This document shows, in pieces, positions 23,627 through 36,119 of a DNA stretch of 64,000 bases. Under the pieces are notes generated by a model. That model saw nothing but the letters and a program-made list of their open reading frames with translations. It did not search any database and was not told where the DNA came from. The first letter of the stretch is position 1. The number at the start of each line of letters is the position of its first letter. Origin of the DNA: Hofstenia miamia (taxonomy: Eukaryota; Xenacoelomorpha; Acoela; Hofsteniidae). The position numbers and the translations under genes are program-made. The stretch covers positions 1,784,886 through 1,848,885 of the forward strand of contig CABFPE010000038.1 of the NCBI GenBank assembly GCA_900660155.1, read 5' to 3'.

Positions 23627-24032
23627 TATATCAAAACAGCGAAATGTGTCATAAAAAGGAAAGAGCATTTAATGTCTATGATGTGCTAGTGACGTTTAGT
23701 TATCCCCCCCCCAATTTTAATCCATTATTATTACATTTTATAATGTTGTTATTACATTAAATGTGTTGTAGTTTTTTTGTAGTTTTTATTACTGATTACA
23801 TGTAAACACATAATGAACCTTTCTTCCAGATAGACAGAATATTATACAGTCTAATCCAGTTCTATAGATGTCATAAGCAGGCTGCACTGCCACCCACCCT
23901 ATCAGGTCTGCACTGCCAATAGTAGTCGGCTGAGAGTAGCACCCAACTCTATAAAGTACCTGATCTCATATGCCAGTGTAATTTGGAAAGGGAAATTTGA
24001 ACCATGATCCTATGCCATGAAATCACATACAT
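23627..24032. repeat. Second copy of the 8640-9046 repeat
   Basis: Matches 8640-9046 with scattered differences and ends at the same point. The fuller copy at 7930-9046 shows how this piece and 23032-23296 are normally arranged. Confidence 0.75.
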
Positions 24033-24058
24033 ATTTTCGGCTGACCTGACTGGACCGG

Positions 24059-24480
24059 TTAAGCTTTTTCTCACTCGGCTGTAACCGGCCGGTGAACTAG
24101 TCTATTTTCCCAGAATTTTGACCGGTTTTGACCGGGACCCAAAATTTGATATTTGCGACACCATGGGACACTTTCTTAAAGCTAAGGACAAAGACACAGC
24201 AATTTAGTGACTAAGAAAGTCATATTCTCAAATTGCAATATTTCTCAAATTTGCAAAGTATGCAAATAATCAGTAAAGAATAAAAGTCTGGATAAGTTTG
24301 TTAAATCTTGCTCTTTTCAAGATCACAAATGCCTTAACGGCATCTCTTTTTAAAAGAGTACCATTTTCACTAAAAAAATGTCCTGCCGAGGAGATCTTGA
24401 GCTCAGACTTGGCCATTGAGGCTGATATCACGAATATTTCCAGGCAATTATTCGGCCGAGATGTAGAAACTGACATAATT
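24059..24480 (-). pseudogene. hAT transposase C-terminal fragment
   Basis: A minus-strand frame of 68 residues (24476-24270) contains EIFVISASMAKSELKISSAG followed by FFSENGTLLKRDAVKAFVIL. This matches the hAT C-terminal dimerisation block, in which 'SASSASSERVFSAAG' is followed by 'R..L....V.AL.FL'. The upstream transposase is absent. The plus-left flank has repeated CCGGT and GACCGGGAC words, which also resemble sequence near 6430-6480 beside the first hAT remnant. Confidence 0.6.
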
Positions 24481-24708
24481 TAAAATATGCTTTTACCGAC
24501 CAATGTTGACTGGTGAGAGGGCCAAGTCAGTGTGCAATTCTGTCTTTGCATTTTAAAATGAAAAGGACTTTCAAAATAATGATCAACAATTTTGGTATTA
24601 TGTGCATGCATAGTCTTAAATTATCATGATCTCACTCCTCAAAGTCTTTATGGTTACCATGCGTTCTTTATCATTTTAGCTTACACTTTCCTAAGTAATA
24701 GCTGTTAG

Positions 24709-24732
24709 AGAGAGAGAGAGAGAAAGAGAGAA
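24709..24732. repeat. (GA)n microsatellite
   Basis: GA dinucleotide run with one interruption. Confidence 0.9.
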
Positions 24733-25329
24733 TATCAGAAGCAAAGGCACTTTATGCAAATTCAACTCCGGGATTAATCAGTGGTCGTTTGAAACATATA
24801 TTTTATAATAGTCAACCACCACCATAATCTTAGGAGTACTGGTACTGAGATAATAACCGTGTGCTTCAGATATGCTCGCAGTTCTCATTCGAGCTCTGAC
24901 TGCGACTTCCTTAACCTGGTATCTGTGGAAGAAATTAAAAAACCAACCAGATGTGCATTGCAATGAAAAGCATTTTAATTGCAGTTACTTTCTCGTTATG
25001 CCAATTATCTTTTTACCTGCACAAACACAATACTACTTTAGTTTGTACGTATTTTAATTAAACTAAAAAATAATCAATTTGCACTGTATGTATAATTGAA
25101 AACCAAACTAACACTTAAACAAGTTTATATACATACAAAAATAATTATTAAAATAAATAATTTTAATGTGAAATCATGACATGTATTCATTCTGCAAATC
25201 GTTTTTTAAAAGAAAGCGTGATGTTTTTTTCTAAAAACCAGAACTATTCTATATTTTGAAGTGTATGCAAAAAACCTCAACATAAAATATCCCATGGTGA
25301 TTATTAAAATTTGAAAAAATTAAAATAGT

Positions 25330-25364
<35 letters not shown>

Positions 25365-25737
25365 GATGTGGGAATTGAGCTTTTTCAATGCCGCACTCAG
25401 TCGTCAAAAACTACTTTCTTAACCATGTCTAGCTGTACTAGAAAATATTTATCCGTGCCCTAGATTGAAATTTTGTTTGCTGTTACTAAGTAACTTTAAA
25501 ATGTTCAATAAACTGGGAGAACAAAGCTTACGTTCACGACATGTAAAATTTTGTAAAATTTTGTAGGATAAGTGGCACAATTTAATATTATGATAATCAT
25601 AAAAATTAATTTCAGATAAATATATTTCATTATTTCACAAATTTTTGAATAGCAAAAGATTAAGTTAATGTCTTCATGTAAGAGTTGGCATTGTTTCTTT
25701 AACCCAATTTGATAATCAATATAGGTCTAGAACACAA
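24733..25737. other. Non-coding stretch upstream of the PLAT gene
   Basis: AT-rich sequence with a (TA)n run at 25339-25362. No convincing gene. The proximal promoter of the PLAT gene should lie at its right end, but no clear TATA box is visible apart from a weak AATATAG near 25718. Confidence 0.5.
25339..25362. repeat. (TA)n microsatellite
   Basis: Uninterrupted TA run about 375 bases before the PLAT gene. Confidence 0.9.
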
Positions 25738-26421
25738 ATGGCTCGATATCTAGATGTTATTTTAGCATTCAAGTGCATTTATTTGCCCTTCATTCTCAGC
25801 TCTCGTTGCCAAAGATTGAACGAGTTCTGCAATGTAAGCTCTTGCTGCACATTCATTAATGATATCCACTGTCGGGAAGGCATATGCACTCCATGTGCAA
25901 GCACATGCAACACTGATCGCGATTGTTGTGGGTACATGACAGAAAATTATGTTTCATGTATAGATCGAAAATGCCAAACAAACTCAATGGTTTATAGAAT
26001 TGGATTTTATACCTCTAACACATATTTCGCAGGAACCGATTGTGATGTCATAGTACATCTTGAAGGTACTGCATGGCAGGTTAGTTTTTACACATCGGAT
26101 CCTAAAAATAATTTGTTTGAGACTAACTCTTTGAATGTATTCAGCGTAATGGAATATCCAATTGGTCAGTTAAAGAGAATTCAGGTGACTCTAATGGACA
26201 GTGCTTCATGTGGATATACTGGTGATTGGAACCTTGGCTTTGTAATAGTTTCTTATTACAGATATTTTTACTGGTTAAATGCTGAAAAGTTGCTAAGGCC
26301 GTCAGAGAGTGTGTATTTAAGCATTAGTAAGAACTGCATCCCATTTGGTAAACTGAATAATGGTTTTGGTAGTTATGAGTGCTGCTCTCACAGATCAAGC
26401 AATTTCATTTGCATGAAATAA
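25738..26421 (+). CDS. Secreted cysteine-rich PLAT-domain protein
   Basis: A complete 227-residue frame. Residues 1-22 form a signal peptide with the hydrophobic core VILAFKCIYLPFIL. Residues 24-50 have the spacing C-x6-C-x4-CC-x7-C-x4-C, the pattern of an inhibitor-cystine-knot fold. Residues 53-79 repeat it loosely (C-x3-C-x5-CC-x9-C-x4-C). Residues about 84-172 match a PLAT/LH2 beta-sandwich: IGFYTSNTYFAGTDCDVIVH, a FETNSLNVFSV segment, IGQLKRIQV, and DWNLGFVIV near 163-171. The tail (173-227) has four more cysteines (C200, CC215-216, C225). PLAT domains bind lipids or proteins, so an extracellular binding role is likely; this is inference. The frame has no introns or lesions. The codon use and cysteine pairing argue for a real host gene. 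The natural partner is unknown. Confidence 0.85.
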   Translation: MARYLDVILAFKCIYLPFILSSRCQRLNEFCNVSSCCTFINDIHCREGICTPCASTCNTDRDCCGYMTENYVSCIDRKCQTNSMVYRIGFYTSNTYFAGTDCDVIVHLEGTAWQVSFYTSDPKNNLFETNSLNVFSVMEYPIGQLKRIQVTLMDSASCGYTGDWNLGFVIVSYYRYFYWLNAEKLLRPSESVYLSISKNCIPFGKLNNGFGSYECCSHRSSNFICMK

Positions 26422-26478
26422 ATGGTTAACTACAAAATGACATTGTATGGAATACATACCAATGAATTTTGTTTAATA

Positions 26479-26484
26479 ATTAAA
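26479..26484 (+). terminator. ATTAAA polyadenylation signal of the PLAT gene
   Basis: The common variant ATTAAA occurs 58 bases after the stop codon. A canonical AATAAA also lies at 26842-26847, so two 3' ends are possible. Confidence 0.45.
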
Positions 26485-26489
26485 GAATC

Positions 26490-28020
26490 AAACAGTAAAT
26501 TTATGAATTTAATGTAATAATATGATAACAATTTACAATTGGAGGGAAATACATAAGGAAGAGCAAAATTTTAAGTGAAGACTTTGCTTAAACAGGCGCT
26601 ATATGCTTAACAAAATCACCTTAAAATCAATCGTATTCTTAATGAATTTAGTGGATTTAGAGAATCTAATCTTGATGTGCTTGGATAAAGCCACAATAAT
26701 AATTTCATTGCAACTGCAACAAATATATAATGTAGGGTTGTTTTTTGCATGTTTCATTGTTTTAGTTGTGTGAAATTTTTAGTGTTTATAAGACATAGGC
26801 ATGCATTTTATATTTGCAAAAGCAAAACAATATCAGTTATGAATAAATGCTTTTGACATCCTACTACATTCAGAAATGAAAATTTCAAAATGATTAATAT
26901 TAATAAGCATTGCAGATGTAACACAGTAAAACTTTTATTGAGACATTCAAGTTAGTTAAAAAAGAAAACACACAAAACAGAAATAGAAAAAAATCCTTTA
27001 ATTTGATAAATATGAACAATTACCATTATTAATTAGTCATATTAAATAAAAATCTTCACTTTTATAGCACAAAAACAAAATCTTGAATGAAAATAACACA
27101 GTAGCAATAATGATCTACATTTAAAAAATATGTGAAGCATCATCAATGCTAAGATAATTACAGGACGTAATGAGCATTTCATATATTTTTACATTATCAT
27201 TGCAGAACAACAGATATTAGTATAAATAGTGTTCGACAATCAGTGATTTATTTAAAGGAATTTACATTAGTTAAGTAATATGAACCATGAGGGAAAGTAG
27301 AAGAATCAATAATATAGTTTAGTCTAATTTCAAACTTGTAAGCAATTATTAATTTCTACTGCAAATATGGTACCTGTTGCTATTCATCTATATTATATTT
27401 GTTTTGTACAAATAGAGCTCTTTTGTGTGTGATTGGCAATATTAAAATTCTTTTTAGTTAGTTGATTGCTTTTTCCTTATTATGTGCTATATATAATGTC
27501 CACTTGTAACTAAATTTTTATCAGGAGAGGAGAGAGATTCAACATCATGAACCTCACTACAGATCCTGCTAACAGTCCTGTATAATGGGTGTTTACTTTC
27601 CAACAAGAGTCTAATTACTGGTAGCTTATTTGTGAATCAATTTTATGATGACTGAAATGGTTCACTTCAGCAGTTTTCACTGTGTATACTCTACGCTAAT
27701 ATTAATGACAATTCAATTACATGCAATTACTACTTGCTTACTTATTTATTGCTGCAATGCTTTGCTGAATGTGTATGGTTGTCTAATTTACACTAATTCA
27801 TTATGTTTCATTGGATGGAGTCATGGTGTGATGCTTCTGACTTGACTGTGATCAGAAAACATTGTAAATTAAAGTTTTTAATAATAACTGAGAACAAGAC
27901 ATCAAGAGTAGCAATTAGGTTCTCTCAAGTGGAAGTGCTTACAGATATTGATACAGACTAACTTGCCTATAAGTGAACTGTTTATTCATACAAAGAAGAA
28001 ATCACATTTGGCCACAGCAT
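26490..28020. other. Non-coding stretch, nothing recognised
   Basis: AT-rich, with only short chance frames and no repeat matched elsewhere in the window. Confidence 0.5.
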
Positions 28021-29870
28021 TCATATGATATATCCAAAAAGTACTTTACCTGGCAAAATAGCCAAAAGCGAAATGATTTATGCATTATTAACTACTATTT
28101 AGGGAAAGAAGAATATATATATATACACCATAAATTTTTACTCAGTCTCTAAAAACTTTAAATTAATTCTTAGTGCAGGAGATTCAAATTATTATTATCT
28201 GAAAAAAGATGACAACAATTCAATTTCTAATGTAAATTTATCACTAATGAGATACAACTATTTAAATAATAATTTTCTTACGAAATTCAATCTTTTAGAT
28301 TGCTGCAAATGCTGCAAATTTATCACATACATATTTTAATAACATTAACACGTATTTGTCAAGGATTGATCACTGTTTTGTAAGCAACGTCCTAAATACT
28401 ATACATTCAAAGGTATTATCAATTGATACATCAGATCACAAAGCCCTACTAACTACCTTTGCAACTAAATAAACCACTGGTCCGGGTGTTTGCTGGATGA
28501 AATCCATCTCCATAGAAAACAACAAGAGTGATAGTTCTTATCTAATTAAATTATCTTTACACAATACACATATCTCAAACATTCAAAACAATTGGTCACT
28601 CATGAAAGTAAGGCTAAAATTACTACTGCAAAATAGACAGGGAGCCATTGAAAATAATCGCTTTTATAAAATCATGTTCTGTGAGTGTAATTTCTTGACC
28701 CCAGATATATATGACTACGAACTACTTAGAAAATCTTATGAAACTGAAATTCGCAACATAACTAATGCGAAAGCCAAAGATGAATTTGAATATATCAGAA
28801 ACATTCAATGCGGAATTGATGAAGATAGCAGTAAGGACATCAAAAACTATGTCAACAAATCAATGGAAAAACTAAGTATCAAGCGTGTAGATTAAGCAAT
28901 AATACAATTTCCGAAAATCAAGATGATATTATCAGTACATTTACGGATATTTACAAAAAGTTTTACAAAAAATCCAATTTAGACATTAAAAACAACAATT
29001 TGATCTTCCCAAAAATTTCCTTAGATAAAAGCGCCACTTTGAGTCATAACATTTCCATTGATGAGATTTTAAGCGCAATAAATAAATTAAAGAATTGTCC
29101 AGGAGTCGATGGGTTTATTGCTTCCTTCTACAAAACATTCCAAGCCATTTTAGAGCCTTATTGTCAATTATTAATCCTTTCCATTCTGGTCTCCGAAATT
29201 ATTTCACACAGTATATCGAATGCAATTATCAAACTAATGCCGATAAGGAGCAAGGATTTAGCCGAATCCAAATCCTGGAGGCCCATCTCTTTATTAAACA
29301 TGGATCTTACAATTATTTCACACATTTTTGCGCGACCGACTTGGACAATTAGCACAAAAATATATACGTTCGATACAGACTGGCTTTATAAAAGCGAGAA
29401 AGTCCTCACTTAATATCTCTACCCTTCAATGTAGCATAGAAATATGCAATGCAAATAACATCGACATTGGCATACTAAATTACAAAAGAGGCGGGATTCA
29501 AATAGGCAACATATGTTACTATTAAGTTGAATATAACATAAACTTAATGTTCACGGTACTAAACGCCAAATGGCACCCTATAAGTACGTTGTTCTCAAGT
29601 ATCATTTTAAACTATACTCCTCGAAAAAATCTATTTGGCATGCTTTTTAGCATTACTTTACTTTATCTAAGTATTTTAAAACTATATGTCCCCAAACACT
29701 AAAGATATTACAAGGTCTAAACTCTAAAGTTCCAATTAAACCCAAATGGCTGTAATTCGATAATATAGACTCAATTATTAGCAATCCAAAAACATGTTGA
29801 GAACAAATTCAACTTAACTGCGATTTTTAGTTTAAAAGTCTACCGGTACTTTTTTAACGCCTCAGCATGT
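28020..29870 (+). mobile_element. LINE remnant (L1/Tx1-like)
   Basis: On the plus strand, about 28160-28470 reads as the end of an APE-type endonuclease, with ILSAGDSN near 28171-28194 and LSRIDHCFVSN and DTSDHKALLTTF near the end. Next, 28497-28895 is the linker before reverse transcriptase. From 29000 the reverse transcriptase starts: ISIDEILSAINKLKNCPGVD (the 'K.PG.DG' block), then SWRPISLLNMDLTIISHIFA (motif A side) and, in another frame, QTGFIKARKSSLNI. The polymerase active-site region and the 3' end are missing or unreadable. Several stops and frame changes occur, and the 5' end is truncated. The arrangement and wording fit the L1/Tx1 group of non-LTR elements; the clade assignment is tentative. 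Confidence 0.8.
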
Positions 29871-31300
29871 TTGAATGAGTGTCTATTTAACTTATTACTT
29901 TGATTTAGATTTTGGTTGGTGTTTTTGTTTAGTTTCCTTGTTTCCTTGTTGAAATTTATTGTTTAGATTTGTCCATATCTCCTTTCCTGTGTTCATGCCT
30001 ACATGTTTCCTCCTTTGTAAATATTTAACTGACAGCTTATTTTTGCGTTCTTTTGCTTTCGTTAGTATAATACTCTTTGTTAAACTTATATTAATATTTA
30101 CTAATGAGGCATTGTAGTGTTTTTTGGTATAGTGATGACAAAATAACTTGCACAAGCTTCTTATATTCTAAGTACTATTCATGTGTACAGAAAAAAAATA
30201 AAAAACATAAAAAAGGCAAAGAGAGTGATATCAACTGTAGGCATTAACACTGAAGACTTGACATGGCATTTGCCCCCTTTGAGTACACAGCCAAGTAAGA
30301 TTAGATGTGACAATAACAATTTCGAATTTTTTTTCATAAAATACATTAAATTCTCTTAACTACAAGGGGCATACAAGAATCTGAAATAGTGAAATTTAAA
30401 AGTTGTAAAATTCATTTTCAAATATTTGGAAGTATTTGTTCATATAAATGTTTGTCATATCATTTAGAATGTACTACGTAGATAATTCACAAATACATTA
30501 AGAGATCCAATATGTAATTAGTCTAAAATCCACAGTAGCACTTGATCATTCATTTTGCAATTACAAATCAGATCAGAAAAGTACATATTATAATGTCTTC
30601 ACTCATCACATGTTTGCGTACTTTATTGAAATTGTCACTTGTCTTTGTTTAGGGAGGTTAAATTAGGCCTGGGTTGATGTTGGCTCAAACACTTACTTAC
30701 ACAATATCTCTAAGGGAACTCAATTCTGAGCTTGCACTTACTCAAAAATCAGTTGATAGAAGTTTGTTACAATATATTTACATTAGTAAGTCATCACAAG
30801 AGTTCTATTTATTGCTCATTTGAGGTAATCTTAATCCTCTAGGAATCCACTGTTCCTGAGGGTAGCTACACAACAATGTTGGGTTAGCTGACAGTGGTTT
30901 ACTGCATTTGTGTCTCTTGACATTAAGTCGACATTTAGCTTTAAGTTTATTTTTTAACCTTAGAATTTAGTTTATTAATTTATTTGTTGCCCTACTTAGC
31001 GGGAAATGAAGGTTTTGTTTTGTGTATGTTAGACCTAGTTTGTTAAATGTTAAGTTTACTCAATTTTTTACAAAACTAAAAGAGTACAATTGTTGCCAAC
31101 TGTTTGCAACTGTGCGTCCACTAAGTATGATTGCCACTGCATATATAATAATTTAATTCTACATAGAGGTTTGCAGCTACATATAATAGTGGAATGGCAC
31201 TGCAAGCTTTTAGTGTAAGAATTCCTATACATATCAAGTTAACCCATTGTAATAACCATTTAGGCCCTAGTTGGAAGCATCCCTTCACAATGCTAGACAT
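29871..31300. other. Non-coding stretch, nothing recognised
   Basis: A Lys/Gln/Asn-rich minus-strand frame at 29895-30155 has no recognisable family and looks like composition-driven chance. The rest is AT-rich and without matches in the window. Confidence 0.45.
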
Positions 31301-31925
31301 CAATTATTAAAAAATATCCCAATCATCTAGTATACTTTAAGCTTGCATGCATTATACTTAACAAATATAAAAACAAGATTGGTTATATAAAAGTAGATTA
31401 TAGCTTATAATCAATGAACAAAACTGTGTAGAATTTCTACAAAATAATCAAATAAAAGTAAAATATCAAAATACCGAGTTTAGTAATTAATGTGCATTAT
31501 GAAGCTAATAAAGTCCCTTCAAAAGTTTTCAGAGTAACAAAAAAGTAGATTACTCAAATGGCAGAAAAGTTTATTAAGGAAAAATTATAAATTAACTAAT
31601 AAATGTATAAGGGTGTGGAAAAACCCGACTTCCATTACTTTTCCTCAGGTTATAATTTTTTGGGAAGTGATTTAGTCAATTATGAGTGCTTTTTGTGCAT
31701 TGCACAAACCTGATTTGAAGTTCAAAAGAAAACTAACATAAAAAAGCTACTACAACTAGCTTATAAGTCTATACATTTATTATTTAATGGAGAAATATAT
31801 AAACAAGTAGAGAGAATGCCAATATGGTCACCATTTAGCGCTACTTTAGCCAACTTGCAATGGATCTAATGAGAGCAAATTTGAAAATTTTAAAGAATCT
31901 AATCCTCTAATATACTGTAGATATT

Positions 31926-32640
31926 CTAGCATCATCAGAGTTAGCGTAACAATATTTTAAAGTATAAAGCAAAAACGTGATGAGAGCGTAGTATCTACTA
32001 TCGCACAGGAGTTCCATGCATCATTTAGAAAGTTAGTTTGAGTTATATTCAATAACAGTGTTCGTGAAACAATGTGTCTAGCACCAAAGATCTGGACTAA
32101 CTCGTGTATACTGATTAACCCATATAACGACCTGCTATAGGAGGCATGAGAGACATAATGGCAAAACTTGCTGACGTGAAGCATGATAGTGAACACCAAT
32201 AAATAGATAACGAACTAGTCTGCATCAGCTAAATCCCAGAAAGCAGCGGGTCTGCACAGATTCATAAGCCTGCCGAGCACATCCTACTGCGAAATTACAA
32301 CCTATGCAGCCCCCTCAATTCCGTAGAAAGTTTAGCTGCTCATGATCGTCTAGTAGAATATAACAGATAAAATAGCGAGTTATTTGGGAAAAACTAAACT
32401 TTTATTAACCGACCGCGCACAGAGCTGTCCTATTTAACTAAAAATAAATGTAAATAGCACATTACAACCTGCCAACGGAAAAACTAAATAAAAGTCTATC
32501 CACGTCATCAGCATGATATGGAACGCGGCTTGAAACTGGCATCATTTGAGATGCCAGCAGAAAGCAGCGGAGTGCGTCAAGGAACAACATTAAGAAAATT
32601 AACAAGGAATGAAAAATGATAGATGGCGGCAAATCATCAG
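31926..32640. mobile_element. Insertion of about 715 bp inside the Penelope-like reverse transcriptase
   Basis: This block separates two adjacent Penelope reverse-transcriptase motifs. Its composition is clearly less AT-rich than its flanks, with words such as GACCGCGCACAG and GCAGCGGGTC. Possible ends are the TCTAGCATCATCAG side and the AAATCATCAGCCAATG side, which share CATCAG. No coding is recognised. Probably a non-autonomous element; the exact borders are uncertain. Confidence 0.55.
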
Positions 32641-33126
32641 CCAATGCCACAATATGTTGATAATATCTTTGCAGGATTTTGCTCAAAGGAAGCATCTATA
32701 AATTTCTTGAAATATTTGAATGAGTTTAGGGCTGAATTTTAATTCACATTAGAACATGAGTAGAACAATATGATAAATTTTCTTGATGTTTCAGTAACTA
32801 AGCATATTCAATATTGCTATCGAACAAATTGGATTACATAACAAGAAGTGAAAAAAATTATACAATATTTAAGAAGAGGATGAGAAACATGATTATACAA
32901 AAAAATATCAATTGTCTGACTAATTACAGAATAAGCTGTACAACGCAAGAATAATAAGTAAAAAATATTTAAAATATTTATAAATATATATGTAGTTTAT
33001 AAATGTAACCAAGAAACAAACATTTACTGTGATAACTAAGCTCATATGAAGAAAGTTGCATTATTTATATTCTTAATAAGTTTGTAAACTTAATAAATGT
33101 ATTTGTACATGAGCATTTAAATATAT

Positions 33127-33142
33127 GTTGTTGTTGTTGTTG
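33127..33142. repeat. (GTT)n microsatellite
   Basis: Short trinucleotide run in the Penelope 3' region. Confidence 0.85.
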
Positions 33143-33357
33143 AATGAAATTTTGATCAAATGGTATCAACAACTGACTTGTACAGGCTTATGCTAACGAT
33201 TCTTTTCAAATTGGGATGAGCATTAAAAAATTAATACCATTTCATGCCTAGTCAATCAAATATTTGAATCTTGCTAAAATTGCAAAAGCTTACAGGAAGT
33301 TTGGCTTAAATCACAAAGGATCTCAAAAATGGATATCCACAAAAACTATTTCATAAG

Positions 33358-33359
<2 letters not shown>

Positions 33360-33401
<42 letters not shown>
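33360..33401. repeat. (AT)n microsatellite
   Basis: About 42 bases of uninterrupted AT dinucleotide. Confidence 0.95.
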
Positions 33402-33402
<1 letters not shown>

Positions 33403-33599
33403 ATAATCACTCCCTTTCAGGTAGTATTAGTATTACCCAGAGTTCCTGGTTATATTTATTTCTTACAATCTATTCAGGTTGGGAGTCAGTGATGGTAGAG
33501 GGTCAAACCCCTATGTAGACCAATGCAAGAGAGAGATGAATCCCAGTTGGTAACTGCTCCAGTATTCTTGGAAACCACAGCATTCATCAACAGACCTCA

Positions 33600-36010
33600 A
33601 AGTGTGTGGATAGTATTATCAGTGATAATGTGTGATTTGTAACCTATTAATTACAAATCACACATTATCACTGATAATACTATACAAATCAAATGACTGT
33701 GGTGGAGTAATTGGTGTGACAACAGTAGGGGTGACACAACTGTTCACAGGTGCATGAGGCAAAATGGTTGCACTTGGCACAGATGAAATTGGAGCAGCAA
33801 CAGTAGTTAATGTAGGAACTTGAGTCAAAGCTGACTGTGTGAAAGTGTGGGCTCTCCAACTGTGAAGGAGGTAACAGGGGTAATTAATTGCGGCGTCAAT
33901 GGTGTAGAAGTAGAGACAATGGGGCTGCTCAGAAGGCAAGCAGAAATCATTTTGGAAATTTGCTCTGAAAGGCATTCAGAAAAAATGTCCAATGCGTCTT
34001 GTAAAACACCATAAGTACTTGGAAGCCCTAGACTGAGAGAGTGAATAGTGGGGTGGGCTACTCTGCTTCAGTGGGGATGTAGGTGGGGGTGTCACCAGAG
34101 TTTGAAGTTGTATTTCCAAAGCATGGATTGAGTCAATGAAGCATCTCTCTCTTAATTGAGCATCACAAGCCTTTTCTTGTAGCTCAGCACTCAGCTTGAA
34201 GTGAAGCAATGCATAGACTAGTATGTTTGGCAAGAGCAGCTCAGATTTGATCAATCTCAGTGTTCTGAGGCTCAGGAGATGGTGGTGTCTGTGGGTGAAT
34301 GAAATAGGGATCAAACAACAAGGGAGAAGCAATTGAACTAATTCCAATGGTGTGAGGAGCAACATCTGGGCTGTTAGTGCTCACACTGGGGAGACCCTGA
34401 GTGGGAGTTCCATTATGAGGAAAACTACTAAATTTCATTTAGCAAGAAAAACAGCAAGAAAACAGTAAGAAAATTCCGGAAACAATTCCAACAAATTGAG
34501 AGAAATTCCAACCAGGTTCAGAGAAACAAAAACTAATAATGGTAACAGCACAGTGTAGGGTACAGTATTAAATCCAAATTCTAGAAGAATGAGACAACAA
34601 CAAGGTTACAACCAAAACAAGTAAGAACAATGTCAAAGCTCAGTGACAGCTGTAAAAATAACATAAGAGGCAAAGTTATGCATTGATTGGTAGTGAAGTC
34701 AATTCACAGCCAGGGGAAACAACTATCCCTGCTGGCTCACACCAAACAGAAAGAACAAAACCAAGTATGATATAGAAACAGTAACTGATCAGCACTATGT
34801 CACAATCACCAGGCAAAAATCAGATGACCACTTTGGTATGTACACAAGCTTCACAATCAGAGTGCATCTCCAGGCACTGATTTGCCTGCACACTTCAACA
34901 GAATAGAGTAGAGAGTTTAACTGACAACCTAATTTGTCCAATATCACGTCAAGGTCACCATGTAGAATCGCAGGGGAGCTCTGGCTACTCTAGTGGTACT
35001 GGGTAACTCAAGAGTTTAGATTGAAGGTTGCAAAGTCTACAATAGCAGAGTGACACACATCCTAACAGAAAACATACATTGGTAGTTCACCAATTTCATC
35101 AAACAACTACAGAAATTCCATTCCAAAAAGAACTTCAGCAGTGACCAATTCACATGGCAGCACACTGAAGCCATATCTTTAAAGCCATCCTTACTTGTAA
35201 AGGTGCCAACTGTGTGTCTCAAGTATTAATTTCTAGCTCAATAAACAATTTATCTCAGAGTTCTCTTATCTAAGCTCATGTAAATAAACAATAAATAATA
35301 GGGCACATAATTACTGTGCATTCACATTAATCAACAGCATATTATATTTGCAAGATGTTAATTTATGTGCATGTATGAACAGATTGAATGAAAGTTGTTA
35401 TTCCCTACATGTAATTGTAACCTAAAACAACCACAATTTAGGTTGTCACCATTAAGGAGCTATTTGTTGCCCCAGACCCCTGCACTTTCCTCCCAAATTG
35501 TCACCAGATCTTAAGCAATAGTTGTCATTACCAAATCTTTAGTGATGAATCTAAAACAGGTTAATATATAATGAATTGAAAAGATCAAACACAGTAGAAG
35601 GAATCCAAATTTATTGTTCACTTTGCTACAGTAAACTCAGATCTTTATTACAAAAATCTGTAACTTATTACCTGGATATTGTTTAAAGTTTCAAAACACA
35701 ATTTCCCTTGCAAAGTTAAAACAAGCATACACACATAATTTAAATTGAGGGGACAAATACTAACACTATCAAATAACTACACTCAAAAATACACATAATT
35801 AATTTAAAAGAAATTGATACAGATAAGTAGCAACAAATCATAAAATCAAGACATTAAAAAGACACAACACCATTTTCAGAGTGCTGAAATAATGACAAAA
35901 TCAAAATAGTAGGCCCTGAGTGACTCTACACTTTAATATCAGTTTTCTAGTGCAGTAATGCAAAATTATAGTTATCTGTCCCCTCATTTTAGCAAAACAT
36001 GTAATTGCTC
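33600..36010 (-). mobile_element. LTR retroelement fossil A: LTR, leader, start of gag
   Basis: On the minus strand the order is an LTR-like segment (about 36010-35510), a primer-site-like TGGTGACAATTTGGGAG just inside it, a leader of about 1 kb, and a gag N-terminal region (34438-33658) with a proline-rich part and a short coiled coil. The LTR and leader align with 36120-37030 and with 57600-58735 (both +), which defines one family with three copies here. Broken; no polymerase genes are present. Ty3/gypsy-like is the best guess from the gag style. Moderately old. Confidence 0.65.
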
Positions 36011-36119
36011 TATAATTTTGTGAGGTAACTCAAATGTGAAATTTGTAAACCTGAAAGGGTAATAATTCTTGATTTGTTATAAATATCTAAGAGACTTGTA
36101 GCAATTGCAAAATATAATT

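Larger units (their letters stand above)
31580..33350 (+). mobile_element. Penelope-like element remnant
   Basis: The plus strand near 31785-31875 reads FNGEIYKQVERMPIWSPFSA followed by TLANLQW. It corresponds to the Penelope reverse-transcriptase segment 'FNGKFYKQIDGVAMGSPLGPTLANIF'. After an insertion, reading resumes at about 32640 with MPQYVDNIFAGFCSKEASIN, FLKYLNEF, FTLEHE and INFLDVSVTK, which correspond to the 'RYVDDIF...FLDV' block. The usual small spacer between these two blocks is replaced by about 720 bases. Stops interrupt both parts, and the GIY-YIG endonuclease was not seen. Direct or inverted ends were not identified. Confidence 0.75.

Noticed and set aside
27645-27845. Hydrophobic, cysteine-containing 66-codon frame
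   Set aside because: AT-rich chance frame without signals or repeats; no family recognised.
29895-30155. Lys/Gln/Asn-rich minus-strand frame of 86 codons
   Set aside because: Low-complexity composition, no domain, no promoter or homology in the window; likely chance.
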